Source of the DNA: Edaphobacter flagellatus | GTDB taxonomy: Bacteria; Acidobacteriota; Terriglobia; Terriglobales; Acidobacteriaceae | NCBI RefSeq assembly: GCF_025264665.1 | Contig: NZ_CP073697.1 | Span: 2,108,001-2,172,000 of the forward strand | Direction of reading: 5' to 3' | Length of the DNA stretch: 64,000 nucleotides | Shown here: piece after piece, positions 61,992 to 64,000 of the stretch | Layout: every line of letters starts with the position of its first letter | Position numbering within the stretch: position 1 is the stretch's first letter | Position numbers and translations under genes: made by a program | Notes under the pieces: model-generated | Told to the model about the DNA's origin: nothing | The model's input: only the letters and a program-made list of their open reading frames with translations | Database searches by the model: none

Positions 61992-63173
61992 CTACTTCAC
62001 GCGCTCAGCAAACACCTTCTGAGCCGCCACCAGCCCCTTGCCGAACTCAAACCCCGGCAGCGGAGTCTTCACCTTCGCGATCACCTGCTCCAGCGCACCC
62101 AGAATCGCAATCGTATCCAGGTAGTCGAAGAAGCCGATATGCGCAATGCGGAACAGCGAGCCCTTCATATCGCCCTGCCCGTCCGTCACAATCGCCGCAA
62201 ACTGCGACTTCAGCCCCTTCACCAGCGTGCCCGAATCCGTTCCCTCGGGAGCCATGATCGCCGTCGCCGCCGCCGCCTCGTAGCCTTCAGGAGCAAACAA
62301 CTTGAAGCCCAGCGCCTTCGCTGCCGCGCGCGTCATCGCCGCACACGTCTCCGCATTGTCCACCAGCTTCTTGCGTCCCTCCGCCAGGTTGCCGTCCGCC
62401 TGCCCGGCAATGTAGTCCAGCGAAGCGCCCAGCGCAGCAATCAACGCCACAGGAGGCGTATACGCGCTCTCGCCCTTCTGCGCATTCTTCCGCTCCTTGC
62501 GCAGGTCGAAGTAGTACCGCGGATTGTACGTCGCCTCCATGCGGTCCCACGCCCGCGGACTGATCGCGATATAGCTCAGCCCCGGCGGAATCATCACCGC
62601 CTTCTGCGAGCCGCCGATCAGCACGTCGATGCCCCAGCCATCCATATCCAGGTGCGTCGTGCCCAGGCCCGTAATCGCATCCACGATCAGCAGCGCCTCC
62701 GACTTCTCATCCTTCAGCAGCTTCGCAATCGCCTGCACATCGTGCCGCACGCCGGTCGAAGACTCCGTCGCCTGCACAAACACCGCACGCGTCTCCAGCT
62801 TCAGCGCCGCCTTGATCTCATCCAGCGTGAAGGTCTGCCCATACGGCTTCTCCACCACGTCCACATGACAACCGAATGCCTTCGTCAGCGCCGTCCAGCG
62901 CTCGCCAAACTTACCGGCCGTCAGCACCAGCACGCGATCGCCGGGCGAAGTCAGGTTCGAGACCGAAGCCTCCATCGCGCCCGTGCCGCCGCTCGAAAGC
63001 ACCAGCACATCGCTCGTCGTGCCCACAAACTCCTTCAACTGCGAGAGCACACGGGTAAACAGCGCACGAAACTCCGGCGTGCGGTGATGAATATCCGCAG
63101 CCGCCATAGCAAACTGGGCGGCGGGAAGCAGGGGCGTAGGCCCAGGGGTAAACAGACGTGTCTTCCGGATCAT
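61992..63173 (-). CDS. class V aminotransferase (alanine-glyoxylate / serine-pyruvate / SerC-like)
   Basis: A PLP enzyme of 393 residues in fold-type I class V. The internal aldimine Lys is K191 in IGGSQKAVMIPPG; Asp165 in VDAITG binds the pyridine nitrogen. The N-terminus FTPGPTPLLPAAQ and the GTGAMEA loop are typical of alanine-glyoxylate aminotransferases and of SerC-type enzymes used for phosphohydroxypyruvate in some lineages. With serA 2.8 kb away and no canonical serC in the window, it may make phosphoserine or interconvert serine and glyoxylate; this is inference. Confidence 0.9.
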   Translation of the reverse strand: MIRKTRLFTPGPTPLLPAAQFAMAAADIHHRTPEFRALFTRVLSQLKEFVGTTSDVLVLSSGGTGAMEASVSNLTSPGDRVLVLTAGKFGERWTALTKAFGCHVDVVEKPYGQTFTLDEIKAALKLETRAVFVQATESSTGVRHDVQAIAKLLKDEKSEALLIVDAITGLGTTHLDMDGWGIDVLIGGSQKAVMIPPGLSYIAISPRAWDRMEATYNPRYYFDLRKERKNAQKGESAYTPPVALIAALGASLDYIAGQADGNLAEGRKKLVDNAETCAAMTRAAAKALGFKLFAPEGYEAAAATAIMAPEGTDSGTLVKGLKSQFAAIVTDGQGDMKGSLFRIAHIGFFDYLDTIAILGALEQVIAKVKTPLPGFEFGKGLVAAQKVFAERVK

Positions 63174-63473
63174 GCCTCTATTGTAGCGACCGTGCGATCA
63201 TCGACTCCCGTTCTATGATGGAAGGTCAGGCACCTTCATTCGCACACGCCACAGCAGCATCTTCTCCAGGACATGTCCTTCCGATGAACTAACCTAAGAG
63301 GTGTCATTCCGGGCGAGGCGCAGCCGAGTCGAGGAACCTGCGGTCTGCCTAAAGCGGCAAGGATGCATCCTGTAGCAAAGTGTGCTTCGTGTCTTGTTAA
63401 GGGCATGGCTTCAGTCGTGCCGCACATCAAAATAAAGTAAGAGGGGCTTCAGCCCCTGAGGTCATCTGAACCC
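63174..63473. other. 300-base intergenic region
   Basis: Between divergent starts of the aminotransferase and YqeY genes. It contains dispersed repeat copy 3 (63297-63341). The rest shows no gene, hairpin terminator or RNA that I can support. Confidence 0.45.
63297..63341. repeat. dispersed repeat, copy 3
   Basis: GAGGTGTCATTCCGGGCGAG followed by the GAGTCGAGGAACC end, matching copy 1 at 35.9 kb almost throughout and preceded likewise by CCTAAG. It lies about 130 bases upstream of the YqeY gene. Confidence 0.75.
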
Positions 63474-63944
63474 ATGAGCATCAGCAAAAAAATCGACGCC
63501 GACATCATCGCCGCCATGAAGGCCAAAGAAGAGCACCGCCTCACCACCCTCCGCATGGTCAAGTCCGCTCTCAAGAACAAGGCCATCGACAAGCGCGCCG
63601 ACCTCACCGACCAGGAAGAGTCCGCCATCCTCACCACGCTCATCAAGCAGCGCAAGGAGTCCGTCGAAAGCTTCACCAAAGGCAACCGCCCCGAGCTCGC
63701 CGAAAAAGAGCAGGTCGAAATCGCCCTCATCGAAACCTACCTCCCGCAGGCCGCCGGCGAAGACCAGTTACGCCCCCTCGTCACCGCAGCCATCGCCGAG
63801 CTCGCCGCCTCCACCGGTAACAAGCCCACCCCACGCGACATGGGCACCGTCATGAAGGCCACCCAGCAAAAAATCGCCGCCGCAGGCATCCGGGCCGACG
63901 GCAAACTCGTCAGCGAACTCGTCAAAACCGAGCTGGCCAAATAA
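63474..63944 (+). CDS. GatB/YqeY-domain protein
   Basis: 156 residues, the stand-alone YqeY fold: a helical N-terminal domain (KIDADIIAAMKAKEEHRL, MVKSALKNKAI) and a C-terminal domain with EQVEIALIETYLP and the DMGTVMKATQQK segment. The same fold forms the tail of GatB, where it contacts tRNA. Free YqeY may interact with tRNA or the amidotransferase, but this is untested. The start at 63474 has no strong ribosome site. The stop precedes a tandem repeat at the window's end. Confidence 0.95.
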   Translation: MSISKKIDADIIAAMKAKEEHRLTTLRMVKSALKNKAIDKRADLTDQEESAILTTLIKQRKESVESFTKGNRPELAEKEQVEIALIETYLPQAAGEDQLRPLVTAAIAELAASTGNKPTPRDMGTVMKATQQKIAAAGIRADGKLVSELVKTELAK

Positions 63945-63958
63945 CCGTCCGCTGAATA

Positions 63959-63998
63959 ATGAGATGAATTGTGCGCTCATGAGATGAATTGACCGCTC
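63959..63998. repeat. two tandem 20-base repeats
   Basis: ATGAGATGAATTGTGCGCTC (63959-63978) is followed directly by a copy with AC in place of TG (63979-63998). It lies between the YqeY stop and the window edge, so its continuation is not visible. Confidence 0.75.
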
Positions 63999-64000
63999 AC

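Overview
The window looks like chromosomal DNA of a high-GC Acidobacteriota, most likely class Terriglobia (Granulicella/Edaphobacter/Terriglobus-like). This is inferred from gene content: a PadR regulator coupled to an 800+ residue MacB/FtsX-type permease (the acidobacterial ADOP type), a PEP-CTERM protein, DUF1080 proteins, an LssY_C protein joined to an outer-membrane barrel, a GH20 hexosaminidase, and many secreted proteins of unknown function. No rRNA, tRNA, CRISPR array, integrase, transposase or prophage gene was seen. Gene density is high and genes lie on both strands in short operons.

Layout. 1-6.2 kb: GH20 hexosaminidase, then a leftward trio (SGNH esterase, DUF1348 protein, alpha/beta hydrolase), a sugar-phosphate isomerase-like protein and an orphan PD-(D/E)XK protein. 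6.3-13.1 kb: asnS, an AT-richer gene of unknown function, a metallophosphoesterase, a Bax-inhibitor-1 protein, a small secreted protein, an SGNH-like protein with Cys at the nucleophile position, and a DUF1080 protein. 13.1-19.5 kb: membrane diguanylate cyclase, PEP-CTERM protein, PHP-domain protein, LOG-family protein with a small membrane protein, and a second lectin-like DUF1080-type protein. 19.5-28 kb: ABC-F ATPase, DAHP synthase, a coupled J-domain/Sel1 pair, an SMP-30-like protein, a secreted unknown, a phosphoesterase and an orphan Opp/Dpp ATPase. 28-39.5 kb: a regulator-rich stretch (AraC/SDR, PadR/ADOP, MarR/pirin, TetR/AzoR/DoxX) with an 800-base gene-free region carrying a duplicated hairpin-rich repeat.

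39.5-49 kb: an LssY_C/beta-barrel gene that appears split by one missing base, a ferritin-like protein, an old-yellow-enzyme reductase, two small unknowns, and a leftward group (sugar-binding lipoprotein, gatB, galU, DUF2199). 49-57.5 kb: mfd, a DUF885 metallopeptidase-like protein, a membrane-anchored unknown, a lysine-rich DUF6496 protein and an FmdB zinc ribbon. 57.5-64 kb: serA, a YgiC-like ATP-grasp enzyme coupled to a YgiB-like lipoprotein, two more coupled small genes, a class V aminotransferase (with serA, a plausible serine/glycine route) and a YqeY protein.

The housekeeping genes (asnS, gatB, galU, mfd, serA, DAHP synthase) are unambiguous. Four separate modules (TetR/AzoR/DoxX, MarR/pirin, the OYE reductase, AraC/SDR) resemble quinone, electrophile or redox-stress responses. 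The least explained items are the J-domain/Sel1 pair, the PD-(D/E)XK protein, the AT-rich gene, the LssY_C barrel gene, and the hairpin and dispersed repeats.
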